64,000 nt of DNA, taken from Cervus elaphus (taxonomy: Eukaryota > Chordata > Mammalia > Artiodactyla > Cervidae). Location of the stretch: assembly GCF_910594005.1 (NCBI RefSeq), contig NC_057815.1:85359552-85423551 (forward strand), given 5' to 3'. This document shows, piece by piece, positions 55,418-64,000 of the stretch. Each line of letters starts with the position of its first letter. Position 1 is the stretch's first letter. Under the pieces are notes generated by a model, which was not told where the DNA came from, ran no database searches, and worked only from the letters and a program-made list of their open reading frames with translations. A program made the position numbers and the translations under genes.

Positions 55418-55929
55418 GAGTACATCCTTTGTGTTATAATTGCCTTCACCTCTGGCTTCCACTCTTTCCCCTCTTCCCAGTCACAGACAGTAAATCACTC
55501 AGGATAGATAGTTATGTGGCAATAACAACCCCAGAATATCAGTACTTTATACCAATAGTTTATTTCTCACACCATCACAGGCTGGCTACACTGCTTCCCA
55601 CTATCTTCACCCTGGAACCCAAGTTGACTAAGCAGCCTTCACCTGCAACAGTGTTGATCTTGTGTCAGGGAGAAAGAACACAGTGATCTATGAGTCAGCT
55701 GATAAAGCGTGCTGCCCAGAAGTCACACATGTTACTTTCACTCACATCAATTGGCCAAAACAAATTACATGTGCGGGCCTGCCATCAGCAGTGCAGGGAA
55801 GTTTAATCCTCTTAAAAGGAGGGAGGGGTAGTAAATATTAGTGATCAATAAAAGAGTTTAGTACAAGCTGGCTTCCCCAAGGAGCAGTCTATTCCTCCTG
55901 GAGGGAGAAGATGAAAAAAGACTCTGCGT
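55418..55929. other. Old interspersed repeat of uncertain class
   Basis: 55495-55800 (GCAATAACAACCCCAGAATA, CAGTAC...GTTTATTTCTCACACC, CATCAATTGGCCAAAACAAA, TTACATGTGCGGGCCTGCC) has a familiar mammalian repeat layout, but I cannot name the family. The rest is unique. Confidence 0.35.
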
Positions 55930-56125
55930 AGGATGTGTGAGACCTAGATTTGCATACTGGCTTTGTTCCACGGTAACTACACTATCTCAGACTATTTCCA
56001 AATTTTTGGTAGTCGGTTTCCTCATCAGAAATATAGCAATAATAATAGAGCCTCAAAGGATCATTGCAAAAATTGGAGATGATGCATACCAAGCAGAGCA
56101 ATCCATAAGAGTGTTTAATTCATTT
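55930..56125 (+). mobile_element. MIR SINE
   Basis: GTGAGACCTAGATTTGCATA, AGTCGGTTTCCTCATCAGAA, ATAGCAATAATAATAGAGCC and ATGATGCATACCAAGCAGAG in order. Confidence 0.75.
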
Positions 56126-56214
56126 TAAGTTTTATCTTGAATCTCTTGATGAATTTTCTCTATTCCAATTCTCTGTAACACCCACTGTAACCTGATTTTG
56201 CCCCATCATTCTGC

Positions 56215-56465
56215 TGTTTCGTTTAAGATCCTAGTGACTACCTGTTTGCTGAAAGAACACTGCTTAGCCATTAGCCTTCTTGACTTATCATTCGTTGTCA
56301 CTGACTACCCCCAAGCTGAAATTCTTTCCTCTCTATCCAAGGCTTATGACTCTGTGCCTACTACCTTACCAACTGCTTCCCTTTCAACTCCTCTTCTTTT
56401 CTCCTTCTCATGCACAGAGTGCCTAGTTGGCCCAAGGTCCCAACCTGGGCTCTCTTCTGTCTATA
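56215..56465 (+). mobile_element. L2/CR1-type LINE internal fragment
   Basis: CTTGACTTATCATTCGTTGT, CAACTCCTCTTCTTTTCTCC and GGTCCCAACCTGGGCTCTCT resemble an internal coding stretch of L2-like elements. Low similarity. Confidence 0.4.
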
Positions 56466-56479
56466 CCTCTCCTATATGA

Positions 56480-56690
56480 GACAGTACAGTTTGTAAAAGT
56501 AGAAACTGCAGAAGCTGGGAGTCCTGAACCTTGATCTGATCTCTGCTACTTACTCCTCTATGACTTAATTCACCATTCTTCATGAGCAAAATCAGGATGC
56601 TACTACTTACTTAAAGATTTGTTGGAAATATGAAATGAGAAAAATCTACATGTAGTGCCTAGCTAGCACTGTGCATGGAGTATATTAAGC
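56480..56690 (+). mobile_element. MIR SINE
   Basis: GATCTCTGCTACTTACTCCT, CATGAGCAAAATCAGGATGC, GTTGGAAATATGAAATGAG and GTAGTGCCTAGCTAGCAC. Confidence 0.7.
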
Positions 56691-56954
56691 AAGAAACCCA
56701 TTTTAATTCCCCCTTCTGTCCTTGAAAATCTTCTACAAGTCCCATCACTTGATGTGGAGTATTGTTCAAAATCATACCTACTCATTTTTCTACTTGAGTA
56801 TTCCAGAAGGAAAAATGTCAATATTGACTGAAAATCCCACCATCTCAGACTACCTGTATTTTGAAAGACTTGCAGGTAAAAGCATACATAAGACAAAGGA
56901 ATGTACCACTAACTGTATTTACTTCAGATCTTAACATAGCATTAATTCCACAAT

Positions 56955-57210
56955 GTAGTAAGCAGTTAAGAGTTTGAGATTTATAGCTAAATTTGATTTG
57001 ATTATTTTGTTTGATTATTGACTCAAACTTCCTAATTCTGAGCAAGTCACTTAACTCCTCTGTACACACTTTCCTCATCTGTAAAATGGGTATAATGATC
57101 ATAATAATCTTATTGCACTGTTGAGAAGATTAAATTTGTTACTAAAAGCAGTGTGCTTAAAAGAAATATATGGCATGAGGTAAGCATTCAGTCAATATTA
57201 GCTGTCAACA
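56955..57210 (+). mobile_element. MIR SINE, nearly full length
   Basis: GCAGTTAAGAGTTTGAGATT (start), GAGCAAGTCACTTAACTCCT, TTCCTCATCTGTAAAATGGG, GAGAAGATTAAATTTGTTAC and GTAAGCATTCAGTCAATATT. Well preserved. Confidence 0.93.
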
Positions 57211-57389
57211 ATGATAGAAATGACATTTCTGGGAAGAGAGATTTTCCATTTCCTATCGATACACACCGTATCATGGCCCTACTAGGAGTTACCCTCATTC
57301 TTCTTCAAAGATTTCTGTGTTTTCTACCTTCCCTCCTTACTGTTTTCTCTTTTGCCATTCAGAAAGGAACAGGATTTGTTCCTGGCCTA

Positions 57390-57480
57390 TAGGGATGTCA
57401 GGAGGATTCATGAGATAACATCCATAAGGCACTCTGAGCTCCCTGGAAGCAAGGTGTTTGATAAATAAAAGGTTATTACC
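57390..57480 (+). mobile_element. MIR SINE 3' fragment
   Basis: GGAGGATTCATGAGATAACA, CATAAGGCACTCTGAGC and GTTTGATAAATAAAAGG. Confidence 0.6.
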
Positions 57481-57920
57481 ACTGCCAGTGATATCTTATA
57501 TTACTCTTGCCTTTTTCAGCCCAGAGGGATCTCGAAGTAGTTTGCAAAACTTGAAGCACAAACAAGAATCATTCAACAAAAGCTGAGATGAAGCAGTCAT
57601 TGCACATACAGTCAATGATTCTTTAGAGCCTACAGCGATCTAAACCCACTGGTTCCATCATGGGCATAAAAAGCACTGAGACTGATTCAAAGGGTGCTTT
57701 GAGATATAAAGTACTCAGAGATCAGTCCACTAAACAGAAGAGGAGACAGATACTGGGTCAGAGACTCAAAATGATGTGTAAAATTACCAGTCAATAAGAA
57801 AAACCAGCAGGTCAATTTCCAAACTAAATAAGAATGAGGCATGGTTCGCTATGGAATTCCCTTGTTTTCCGCTCCGTATTCTTGCAGTCTTATATGGTGA
57901 GTTTACCTTCCATAAAACGA
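57481..57920. other. Unassigned sequence
   Basis: A weak antisense MIR-like stretch may lie at 57720-57790 (AAACAGAAGAGGAGACAGAT). Otherwise nothing. Confidence 0.35.
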
Positions 57921-57932
57921 GCTATTCTTTCA

Positions 57933-58141
57933 GTGTTCAGTTGCTCAGTCATGTCCGACCCTTTGCAGCCCCATGGACTGTAGCCTGCCAGGATCCTCTG
58001 CCCATGGAATTTTCCAGGCAAGAATACTGGAGTGGGGAGCCATTTCCTACTCCAGGGGATCTTCCTGGGCCAGGGATAGAACTCACATTTCTAGCATCTC
58101 CTGCATTGGCAGGCAGGTTCTCTACCATTAGCGCCACCTGG
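57933..58141 (-). mobile_element. Bov-tA SINE
   Basis: Antisense, GTGTTCAGTTGCTCAGTCA to TACCATTAGCGCCACCTG. The imperfect flanks GCTATTCTTTCAG and GCTGTTCCTTTAAG suggest a TSD. Confidence 0.94.
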
Positions 58142-58443
58142 CTGTTCCTTTAAGACAGTCCGAATTATGCAAATAACTCCTGAAAATATGCAAATATGAC
58201 CCTAGTCTTTCACAATGAATCCTACTCCAGTGTAGCATTATATCAGAAATCAATCTAATGTGCACTACTCTTGAATCCAAGTTTTCTCATCTGAACTGTT
58301 GACACAGCTCTGGCTTGAACTCTTAAACTGTGTCCACTAATTAATTCTGCCTAATCGAATGTAAAGAATCCCACTAAAGCTATCCTAGTAACCAACCTTC
58401 GCTACACTTCCTCTCTTCATTCCAGCCTGCTGCTTTGACTCTA

Positions 58444-58511
58444 GGCTTCCCTTGTGGCTCAGATGGTAAAGAGTCTGCTTGCAATGCAGGAGACCTGGGT
58501 TTGATCCCTGG
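58444..58511 (+). mobile_element. Bov-tA head only (3'-truncated)
   Basis: Sense: GGCTTCCCTTGTGGCTCAG, GTAAAGAGTCTGCTTGCAAT, AGACCTGGGTTTGATCCCTG and then unrelated sequence. Only the tRNA-Glu-like 5' part (A and B box included) remains, and the BovB-derived 3' half is absent. Confidence 0.88.
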
Positions 58512-59029
58512 AACTCTGGCTCTGAATTTTAATCCTCTGATTAAATTTACAGCATGTGATCCATTGGGCCTGATCTTTAATCTTCAGCCACTGTAAGTCA
58601 GCATTCAGACCAGGGGCTGAACTGCCAGTTTATACTGGCCTCTTCGCTCTGTGACATACAGTTAAGTACTCCACAATGAAATATCCTACAGGAATATCCC
58701 CTAATCCTGTGACTCAAATCATACCACAAATATCAAGTGGAAGTAAGTAAAATGTTTACAGCTAAATATATCCTATATGTACAATTAGAGGAGTCATTTG
58801 AAGATAGTAAACTTTTAACTTTAGGTTTCCGATTCTATATGCCTCATTAAACCTTCCTTTTCATACCTACATTACAAATAAGTTTTGGAAACATAATATT
58901 GGAAAAGAAGCAAAATGAATTAGTACCATCTCCACTAGTTTTGAAAGTAAACTATTCAAGTAGCGTAAACTTAAAATTTTGGAAATAAAACATAATGGGA
59001 TGAATAAATAACAAATGGGATTAGTATTG
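58512..59029. other. Unassigned unique sequence
   Basis: Nothing recognised. Confidence 0.4.
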
Positions 59030-59394
59030 ATTACATTTGGAAATGAAAATTACTCAGATATTTACCTTATGGTCTATACCAAAGATAAGTCCCTAAAGAT
59101 GGAAGATTTAAAAATAAAAAAGCCTTAAAAAATTCTAAAAGAAAATATTAGACAATTTCATGATCTCAGAATGGGTGTGGTTAATTTTAGTGTGGCATTA
59201 AGTCTAGGGACTATAAAGAGAAAAATTTCAATGTTATTACAGAAAATAAAAAAGCCCATGGCCATCATAGTATATAAAATTTTTTAAATGAAGAAAAAAA
59301 GGTAATTTAAAAGTAAAAGTAAAATTAAAAAGAAAGAATTGTTAGAGGCAATCCAGGCTTATAAGATAACAAGAAAATTTATAAAAACCCAAGA

Positions 59395-59562
59395 AGAGTC
59401 TGTTCTATGTCTCTGTCTCCATTCCTGCCCTGCAAACAGGTTCATCAGTACCATTTGTCTAGGTTCCATATATATGTGTTAATGTAAGATATTTGTTTTT
59501 CTTTTTCTGACTTAACTTCACTCTGTCTTACAGGCTCTAGGTTCCTCCAATTAAAAAATAAA
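59395..59562 (-). mobile_element. Artiodactyl L1 3' fragment, antisense
   Basis: TCTAGGTTCCATATATATGT, GATATTTGTTTTTCTTTTTC and TTCACTCTGTCTTACAGGCT are the reverse complement of the last ORF2/3' UTR junction of ruminant-lineage L1s. More diverged than L1_BT copies here. Confidence 0.75.
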
Positions 59563-59963
59563 TTAAAAAAAATAGACACCAGAAGAAAAAATACTAAGAA
59601 GAAAATGAAAAAAAGAGAGGTAGAATAGGGTTGCAGAATATGAAGTATAACATAAATACAAGATCTTTGACATCATTCATAGACAAACTCAATGTAAATT
59701 AAAGCAATAATGAGGTACCATTTTTGAAGAGTGTTGACGAGATTGTAGGGAAAAAGGTATTCATATAAATATGAATAGTATTTATTCATAAATTAGTACA
59801 TAAATGAGTACAATAGTTTTCAAGGTAATAATTTTCTAATTTCAAATTTTACATGGGTTTGTTTCCTTTCCCACAGCATCTTCATTTCTAGTAATCTATC
59901 CTAAAGATATATCTACACAAACATATATGGAATGAGAAAAAAATTACTTATTAAAGCAATGTA

Positions 59964-60126
59964 GACCCAGAGGGATGGGATGGAGAGGGAGGCGGGAGGG
60001 GGGATCGGGATGGGGAACACATGTAAATCCATGGCTGACTCATGTCAATGTATGGCAAAAACCACTACAATATTGTAAAGTAATTAGCCTCCAATGAATA
60101 AAAATAAATGGAAAAATTTTTTAAAA
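59964..60126 (+). mobile_element. L1_BT LINE 3' end, 5'-truncated
   Basis: GACCCAGAGGGATGGGATGG, GGGGATCGGGATGGGGAACA, ATTGTAAAGTAATTAGCCTC and an A-rich tail. Perfect 14-bp TSD ATTAAAGCAATGTA at 59950-59963 and 60127-60140. Only about 160 bp was inserted. Confidence 0.97.
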
Positions 60127-60430
60127 ATTAAAGCAATGTATACAAGTAGAGAAAAACTAGAAATTTCTTTAGTGTACATTACTACTTGTTAGAAATGATG
60201 CAGAAATAAAAGGTCAAGTTTTAATGTTGAGTAATGTTTTAGTATTTTCTAACGTTGAGTGGTAGTATATGAAAATATGAAATAAGCACACAGAAGAAAA
60301 AGTGCAATCCCATTTTTGAAAAGACATATACACATACATAAGTGTATATCAGTATGTGTAGTGGGTGTGTACACATAATATAAAAAACATTTGGAAAGAT
60401 ATAAACCAAAATGTTACCTTTAGGGCATAG

Positions 60431-61534
60431 GATAGCAGCACTTTTCCTGTTTTTTTAGGAGGTTTTTTTTTTTCCAAATTTTTTACTAGAAATTTGTTTT
60501 CTAGAATCGAAGAAAGATATAAAAGAAATCAAAGAAGAGCAATGTGAGCAAGTTAGAGAACAATGTAACATGAAAATATTTGAAATAATGGATCTAAAAT
60601 AAATACTTTGACTATCTCTATGGAAATTTAGAATTAGCATTACACTATGAAAGTGAGAATATGGTAAGATTTTACCTATTTGTTTACAGTATATTTAGTT
60701 TTATTTTACAATGCCACTCAACATTAGAAAATACATTAAAACCTGACCATAAATATTGTCCTGGAGATTGATCTCAGTATGGTGTTAGCCACCATGACTA
60801 AAGAATTTGTGTTGACCCAGGGACGGCTTCTAACCTTTGTAACCTCAAGTCTCTGTTTTAAGATCATAGTGATAGTGTCGTCTCTCATTACATTTGTGCA
60901 ATTTAAAAGTGAATCAGAAACAGTGCCTGAACTTGTTTCAAAGCAAGTACTATGAAAGTATTAAATTAACACGGAATTGAGCAGACGGTGCAGTAAAAGT
61001 ACCCAAACTTCCCGACTCATTTGTGGTTCCCAGTTCTTTAGGATTAAATGTTAACTAAGATAAATAACTGTGATATATTTTACCATGCCTTTTACACAGT
61101 AAACTCTCAGCTTTTGCTTGTCTCACTGAATTAAACTGATCAGAACTTTCTTCTGTATATTTCTTGTCACCCCAATAATCTGAAAAGTGGCTGAACCACA
61201 ACCAGTCACTACCTCAGTCATGTAACCAGGAGATTCTTTTAAGGGAAGATCACTGATGCTTCAAATTGAGCTCCTCTTCCTGATTCACACAGATTATTAT
61301 TTCAATACTAAGTTCATTATCAGTGACCACTGTATTCTATTTGACAGTCTGGAGAAGGAAGGAAAGAAAAAGTAGGAAAAAAGAAAGCTCTTAGTAACAG
61401 AATGTCAACAGTATAATCGAGTTTGGCAAGAAAAAGTTAGGACCCAAACCATCTTCCAGAGCTACTTAAATAAACCTCGATTAAAACAGCATATATGCTG
61501 TGACTTGCTTAATTTCTCAAATTATATATTCTTA
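60431..61534. other. Unassigned unique sequence, 1.1 kb
   Basis: T-run at about 60463-60474. Nothing recognised otherwise. Confidence 0.4.
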
Positions 61535-61660
61535 TTTCCAACATGGGGACAATAATACCTTATGTTCCATTTGAAAATCAAATAAAACATAAGAGAAGTA
61601 CCCGGAGCAGTGACTGGCACAAAGTAAGCACCCAAAATATCAATAATGTTAATGATATTT
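61535..61660 (+). mobile_element. MIR SINE 3' half
   Basis: ACATGGGGACAATAATACCT, ATCAAATAAAACATAAGAG, CAGTGACTGGCACAAAGTAA and GCACCCAAAATATCAATAAT. Confidence 0.85.
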
Positions 61661-61667
61661 ATTCCTT

Positions 61668-61876
61668 TATCCCAGAGGTTCTCAACCAGGGGCAATTTTG
61701 TCCCCTAGGGAAAACTAGGAGATGTTCTTGGTTGTCATAGTTGGGAGGGTGCTTAATGCTGGTGTAGAGTGGGTAGAGGACAGAAATGCTGCTAAACATC
61801 CACAATGTACAGGGTGGTCCCACAAGAATTATCTGGCTCAAAATGTCAACAGTGCCAAGGTTAAAAAAAAAAAAAA
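61668..61876 (+). mobile_element. MER20-like hAT element, near full length
   Basis: Starts with the terminal-repeat type CCAGAGGTTCTCAACCAGGG and ends at AGTGCCAAGGTTAAAAAA. In between are CAATTTTGTCCCCTAGGG, TTCTTGGTTGTCATAGTTGG, GTAGAGTGGGTAGAGGACAG, ATGCTGCTAAACATCC and AATTATCTGGCTCAAAATG. About 210 bp, the expected MER20 size. The final bases are replaced by an A15 run (61862-61876). Confidence 0.8.
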
Positions 61877-62867
61877 AGCCTGCTTTACTCCCTATTTTCT
61901 GAAATTCATTATCTCATGGTCTGAGACAGTCAGGGGGACTTACAGAGCACATTCTGACAGCACATATACAGACACAGTGTAGAGAGATTTCCTTAGAAAT
62001 CTCCCCATCTTTTCCTCAAGCACCACAAGGCTCTATTTGTGTGCCCTGTGTTTACCATTCAAATTATATCACTCCTTTGCCGGGGCACCTCCGAGCCCTT
62101 TCCTTCTGCATCTGGAGTGTCCACGTCCTTCACTGTTGTAATGACTGCATTCCTTCCCTCCCTAAGGCCCCAGTCTGTCTCCTTATGGTCTTTAAAATCC
62201 AATTTAATTGGGTTGAATTGCCTTTCTCCTCCTCCGCTCCTCTTATTAGCAAGTCCCTTTAATTCTCTCTCAGACTCAGTCCCTCCTCTCATTTCTACTA
62301 CTCACTAACTGAGGTCAATGTATTACCTTTAATTTATTTGGGGACTCTAAATAACACGCCATAGAAGTTAGCATTTATAGCATGTATTCATTTTTTTGCT
62401 ATCCCGTTACAACACTGAAGTTAATAAAATTGACATCTAATTACAACTAACAAGCATTGTCTTATTAAAGCTAAAACAATAAAGAAAGCAGTGAAGATTG
62501 CATTACCCATGTGATGCATTCCCCTACAGGAAATACTAGTTACCAAGGCTATGGCTCCGTGGCCCCACATGAGGGGTTCAGTGTCAGACTCCAAGGGACA
62601 GGAAAGAAACCTGGGACCTCACTGCATGTTTTAAACAGGCTGGCAATCCTAGAATACACTAAGATTGAAGAACACAGGATTAAATTGAAGAAGCTGGGTC
62701 TTGTTAGGATCAAAAAACAAAGGGAGGACTCCTGTGAAGGACATGACATTGGACAAGAGGAAGGGATATGGAAGAACCAGGCAGAATGTGTGAGAACTTT
62801 GAGAAAAATCAGAACAGCTGCTGCAAGCAGGTCTGTGTTGCTTGGGTATCTTTCTTACAGTCTAATT
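61877..62867. other. Unassigned sequence
   Basis: A 133-codon frame (62511-62912, +) runs into the following SINE and has no domain I know, so I do not call it a gene. 62130-62290 is C/T-rich with a faint L2-like look. Nothing firm. Confidence 0.35.
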
Positions 62868-62874
62868 GTTGAAT

Positions 62875-63108
62875 GGGCTTCCCAGGTCGTGCTAGTGGTA
62901 AAGAACCTGTAGGCCAATGCGGGTAGATGTAAAGAAACTTGGGTTTGATCCCTGGGTTGAGAAGATCCCCTGCAGGAGGGCACAGCAACCCCCTCCAGTA
63001 TTCTTGCCTGGAGAATCCCCATGGACAGAGGAGCCTGGCGGGCTACAGTCCATGGGGTGGCAGAGAGTCGGGCCTGACTGAAGAGCCAGCAGGCACACAC
63101 GCACAGGT
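62875..63108 (+). mobile_element. Bov-tA SINE with expanded head
   Basis: Sense, GGGCTTCCCAGGTCGTGCTA to CTGACTGAAGAGCCAGCAGG. Extra bases lie in the tRNA-like half (GTAGATGTAAAGAAACTTGG) compared with other copies. Possible short TSD GTTGAATG/GGTGAATG. Confidence 0.93.
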
Positions 63109-63117
63109 GGTGAATGG

Positions 63118-63409
63118 ATGTTTTGCTTTGTGTTAAGAGCACAGTCAGAGCTTAGAAACAGAGACGCTAAGTGCAGAAGTCAGAGGAGACACACCACTCC
63201 TCCCTATATCAGGGAGGGCAGCTTAGAAAGCCCTCTTGGTACAAAGAAACTAAAAGAGATTGTGAGCTCCTGGGTTTTCAACAAGACAAGGTTTATTCAT
63301 CAGAAGAGCAGGAAGGATAATTCTGCTTTAGATTAAGAGCTGCATTTCAGATTCAAGTTCTGTTTCCAGGTTCTCCAATAGGAGTACTAAGGATAGGAGC
63401 GCCTCATAG
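63118..63409. other. Unassigned sequence
   Basis: Nothing recognised. Confidence 0.35.
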
Positions 63410-63605
63410 TTCTACAAACTTCAGACAGCTGTCACATGCGTTGTCTCATTTGATCCTCACCAAAACCATGAGATCAGAGGTTCAGGCAATCACATTCCCA
63501 ATATAAAGAATTTGGAAACTAAGACTCTGAATACAGTGATTCTAACTCACACGCAAAGAGCATGAGTAGGACTATAACTCAAACTACTGCTCTTAAAAAT
63601 CATTC
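63410..63605 (-). mobile_element. MIR SINE
   Basis: GTTGTCTCATTTGATCCTCA, CCAAAACCATGAGATCAGAG, TTTGGAAACTAAGACTCTGA and CATGAGTAGGACTATAACTC in antisense. Confidence 0.8.
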
Positions 63606-63639
63606 CCATGTTTCTATCTCTACTTGAGAAACTGTACAT

Positions 63640-63880
63640 TCAATTTATTAAGTGTGCAGGCTCTGAACATTACGTGGCTTCAAACCCCAGTACCCCTATT
63701 TGCTAGGTATCAGCCCTCAGGGAAGTTCTTTATCTTCAATGTGCTCATTTGTAAAGTGGGTTAAATAATAGGACTTGCCTCATAGGGTAGTCGTGAGGAT
63801 TAAGAGTTAATGCATGCAAAATGCTTTAAAGCATTTCTAATGTGTTCTTTATGAACACTCAATAAACCTTAAATTTTCCT
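63640..63880 (+). mobile_element. MIR SINE, nearly full length
   Basis: GTGTGCAGGCTCTGAACATT, GGCTTCAAACCCCAGTACCC, CATTTGTAAAGTGGGTTAAA, GGACTTGCCTCATAGGGTAG, GTGAGGATTAAGAGTTAATG and CACTCAATAAACC. It faces the antisense MIR at 63410, giving a tail-to-head inverted pair. Confidence 0.92.
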
Positions 63881-64000
63881 TTTCTTTTTTCAAGCTTTAC
63901 TAGTATAAGGTAATTTAACATGCAAGCTTTCATGCTTACAAGGGAGTGAATAAAATTAGCCTTACTATTAAGGCTGAAGTTAAGTTCTGCTCTTAAGAGA

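Larger units (their letters stand above)
59030..60430 (+). mobile_element. Ancient L1 (L1M type), interrupted twice
   Basis: TCTAAAAGAAAATATTAGAC, ATTTCATGATCTCAGAATGG, AAAGCAATAATGAGGTACCA, GTAATCTATCCTAAAGATAT, GCAATCCCATTTTTGAAAAG and AAGATATAAACCAAAATG are old L1 ORF2 and 3' UTR blocks in sense. Interrupted by 59395-59562 and 59964-60126. Confidence 0.75.

Noticed and set aside
62511..62912. 133-codon open frame as a gene
   Set aside because: Continues into a Bov-tA SINE and has no domain.
1..64000. CRISPR arrays, bacterial operons, phage or other prokaryotic systems
   Set aside because: The dense Bov-tA, BovB, L1_BT and MIR content identifies mammalian nuclear DNA; repeats here are interspersed elements, not regularly spaced arrays.

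Overview
The window is nuclear DNA of a pecoran ruminant (cattle, sheep, goat, antelope or deer group). It holds about 25 Bov-tA SINE copies or fragments, one Bov-A2 dimer, seven BovB (RTE) LINE copies, five insertions of the ruminant L1 family L1_BT, and one tRNA-Glu SINE of the cetartiodactyl CHR type. The L1_BT 3' ends (ATGTTGTGAAGTAATTAGCC type) lean me towards sheep/goat rather than cattle, but this is an impression and not decisive. I found no host protein-coding exon, no canonical tRNA, rRNA or snRNA gene, and no CpG-island promoter. The ORFs longer than about 100 codons are either decayed retrotransposon reading frames or unrecognised chance frames. The window reads as intergenic or deep intronic sequence.

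Layout. 1-9 kb: mostly unique A/T-rich DNA with scattered Bov-tA SINEs, MIRs and TG microsatellites. 9.4-12.6 kb: an ancient L1 3' end, a BovB 3' fragment and a MaLR-type LTR. 16-23 kb: the youngest and densest block, with BovB and Bov-tA back to back, three separate 5'-truncated L1_BT insertions within 4.3 kb, and a MIR split by BovB. 24-28 kb: a long antisense L2, a MER5-type hAT element split by a SINE fragment, a GC/CpG-richer segment with an RFX X-box-like palindrome, and a Bov-A2 SINE with clean target-site duplications (TSDs). 29.7-32 kb: the longest BovB copy (about 1.8 kb), which still shows reverse transcriptase motifs, plus a second BovB. 32.9-34.6 kb: an ancient L1 with a twin-priming 5' inversion, later hit by L1_BT and Bov-tA. 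36-48 kb: MIRs, SINEs, a second MaLR LTR, an isolated L1 reverse transcriptase fragment and a composite ancient L1 of about 3.4 kb. 52.4-54.2 kb: a three-level nest of L2, CHR SINE and BovB. 55-64 kb: MIR-rich DNA, an ancient L1 carrying two younger L1 fragments, and a MER20-like hAT element that lies next to a MIR.

There is no gene network to describe. The biology here is retrotransposition history: non-LTR enzymes (L1 and BovB) and the SINEs that depend on them, dated relative to each other by nesting. BovB supplies the 3' tail shared with Bov-tA, and L1/L2 supply the older layer with MIR. Element names come from recognition of consensus features, not from a database search, and boundaries of the ancient repeats are approximate to a few tens of bases.
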